Notes under the pieces: model-generated
What the model saw: the letters and a program-made list of their open reading frames with translations, nothing else
The model's database searches: none
Told to the model about the DNA's origin: nothing
Assembly (NCBI GenBank): GCA_002403455.1
Contig: DHHV01000128.1
Span: 1 to 40,986 of the forward strand
Direction: 5' to 3'
Source: Hyphomonadaceae bacterium UBA4763
GTDB lineage: Bacteria > Pseudomonadota > Alphaproteobacteria > Caulobacterales > Aquidulcibacteraceae
DNA: 40,986 nucleotides
In this document: positions 39,829 through 40,986 of the stretch, piece by piece
How positions within the stretch are numbered: the stretch's first letter is position 1
Layout: every line of letters begins with the position of its first letter
Made by a program: the position numbers and the translations under genes

Positions 39829-40986
39829 ATGTCCAAACATATGCTTATCGACGCCGCTCACCTCGAGGAGGTCCGCGTCGCGGTCGTTGACGGCCAAGAC
39901 ATTCACGATTTTGATTTCGAAAGCAGCGCCAAGAAACAGCTTCGCGGCAATATTTACCTCGCCAAGGTGACGCGCGTTGAACCTTCGCTGCAGGCGGCGT
40001 TCGTCGATTATGGCGGCAATCGCCACGGCTTTTTGGCCTTTCCGGAAATTCACCCGGATTATTACCGGATCCCGGTCGCGGATCGGCAAGCATTGATTGC
40101 AGCCGAACGCGCCGCCGCCATGAGCGAAGACGGCGATGAGGATGACGATGACGGCGAAGGATCGCGCGCGCGCAATCGCTCCGCCGCTTTGCAGCGTTAC
40201 CGCATCCAAGAGGTGATCAAGCGCGGGCAGAATCTGCTTGTGCAAGTGGTCAAAGAAGAACGCGGCGGCAAAGGCGCGGCGCTGACGACTTATTTGTCCT
40301 TGGCCGGACGCTATTGCGTGCTGATGCCGAATTCGGGCCGGGGCGGCGGCATTTCGCGCAAAATCACCAACCAGGCCGACCGCAAGCGGTTGAAAAAAGT
40401 TGTCTCCGATCTCGCCGTGCCGGACGGCATCGGTCTGATCGTGCGCACCGCAGGCGCCAAGCGCACCAAGACCGAAATCAAGCGCGATTACGAATATTTG
40501 CTGCGACTATGGGAAGACATCCGCACGCGGACCTTATCGTCCTTTGCGCCAGCCCGCATCCATGAAGAAGGCAGCCTAATCAAACGGGCGCTGCGCGATC
40601 TGTTCGACAAGGACCTTGAATCGATCCAGATCGAAGGCGAAGCCGGCTATCGCGAAGCCAAAGACTTCGTGAAAATGATGATGCCGAGCCAGGCCCGGAA
40701 AATTCATCAGCACAAAGACTCAACGCCCTTGCTGGCGGCCTATGGCGTTGAAAAGCAGCTCGAGACGATCTTCTCGCCGATCGTGCAATTGCGCTCGGGC
40801 GGCTATTTGGTGATCAACCAGACCGAAGCTTTGGTGGCGATCGACGTCAATTCTGGCAAATCGACCAAAGAGCGCTCGATCGAAGGCACGGCGCTGCGCA
40901 CCAATTTAGAGGCGGCGTCGGAAGCAGCGCGGCAAATGCGCTTGCGTGATTTGGCCGGGCTGGTGGTCATCGACTTTATCGACATG
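39829..40986 (+). CDS. rne: Ribonuclease E, N-terminal part (runs off the right edge)
   Basis: RNase E is the main endoribonuclease of mRNA decay and rRNA/tRNA maturation and the scaffold of the degradosome. The visible 386 residues are the catalytic N-terminus: SKHMLIDAAHLEEVRVAVVD, QLRGNIYLAKVTRVEPSLQA and AFVDYGGNRHGFLAFPEIHP (S1 domain), then an acidic insertion (SEDGDEDDDDGEGSRARNRS, about 99-118) inside the S1 domain, as in other alphaproteobacterial enzymes. Later come GGGISRKITNQADRKRL, GLIVRTAGAKRTKTEIKRDY, VVKEERGGKGAALTTYLSL and the DNase I-like segment VAIDVNSGKSTKERSIEGTA with the catalytic Asp. AGGAGA precedes the ATG. The frame is open to the window end (IDFIDM). Zn-link and C-terminal scaffold are outside. 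Confidence 0.97.
   Translation, partial: MSKHMLIDAAHLEEVRVAVVDGQDIHDFDFESSAKKQLRGNIYLAKVTRVEPSLQAAFVDYGGNRHGFLAFPEIHPDYYRIPVADRQALIAAERAAAMSEDGDEDDDDGEGSRARNRSAALQRYRIQEVIKRGQNLLVQVVKEERGGKGAALTTYLSLAGRYCVLMPNSGRGGGISRKITNQADRKRLKKVVSDLAVPDGIGLIVRTAGAKRTKTEIKRDYEYLLRLWEDIRTRTLSSFAPARIHEEGSLIKRALRDLFDKDLESIQIEGEAGYREAKDFVKMMMPSQARKIHQHKDSTPLLAAYGVEKQLETIFSPIVQLRSGGYLVINQTEALVAIDVNSGKSTKERSIEGTALRTNLEAASEAARQMRLRDLAGLVVIDFIDM

Noticed and set aside
1..40986. tRNA genes, CRISPR arrays, insertion sequences, prophage
   Set aside because: Reading both strands I saw no cloverleaf-like sequence, spaced direct-repeat array, transposase, or integrase.

Overview
The window looks like chromosome from a GC-rich alphaproteobacterium, most likely on the Caulobacterales/Hyphomonadaceae side. 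The main reasons are a fliF-fliG-fliH(flbE)-fliN-flbD flagellar block with a CtrA-like box in front of it, a hemC-hemD-mitofilin-like cluster divergent from tsaD, an Hsp20-DUF1150 pair, and an amidase divergent from rne. No tRNA, rRNA, CRISPR array, transposase or phage gene was seen.

Region 1 (1-5203) is housekeeping. A partial Mic60/mitofilin-like gene, hemD and hemC lie on the minus strand. tsaD and a UDP-glucose dehydrogenase lie on the plus strand.

Region 2 (5210-17944) is the accessory part and the most interesting. It holds a type B carboxylesterase, an unrecognised lipoprotein, a DUF1254/DUF1214 protein, a TonB-dependent receptor and a five-gene minus-strand operon. That operon reads hydrolase, 2-hydroxychromene-2-carboxylate isomerase-like protein, PhoD-like phosphoesterase, beta-propeller lipoprotein and GntR/FCD regulator, and every junction overlaps. 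The palindrome ATTGTCGACAAT occurs in the four intergenic regions that would control these units, three times perfectly and once with one mismatch. Five of the exported proteins start with a twin-arginine-type signal, and four of these carry a Cys lipobox-like site. I read this as a locally regulated uptake and degradation module for an unknown, probably ester- or phosphoester-containing substrate.

Region 3 (18178-22340) has hsp20-DUF1150, a DUF262 protein whose C-terminal HNH nuclease motif looks degenerate, and a sigma-54 response regulator. Two copies of a 54-bp palindromic repeat (46/54 identical) abut the 3' ends of the two regulator genes (GntR and the sigma-54 regulator) and supply their stop codons.

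Region 4 (22600-31708) is a flagellar operon: fliF, fliG, fliH, fliN, flbD, flhA, a degenerate flhF and flhG.

Region 5 (31832-40986) has ahcY behind a palindromic operator and a strong stem-loop, sppA, glyQ without an adjacent glyS, a secreted Cys-rich Sel1 protein of lower GC, arfB, a DUF1993 gene, an amidase and the first 386 codons of rne behind a roughly 500-bp leader.

All family names come from reading motifs by eye. No database search was run.
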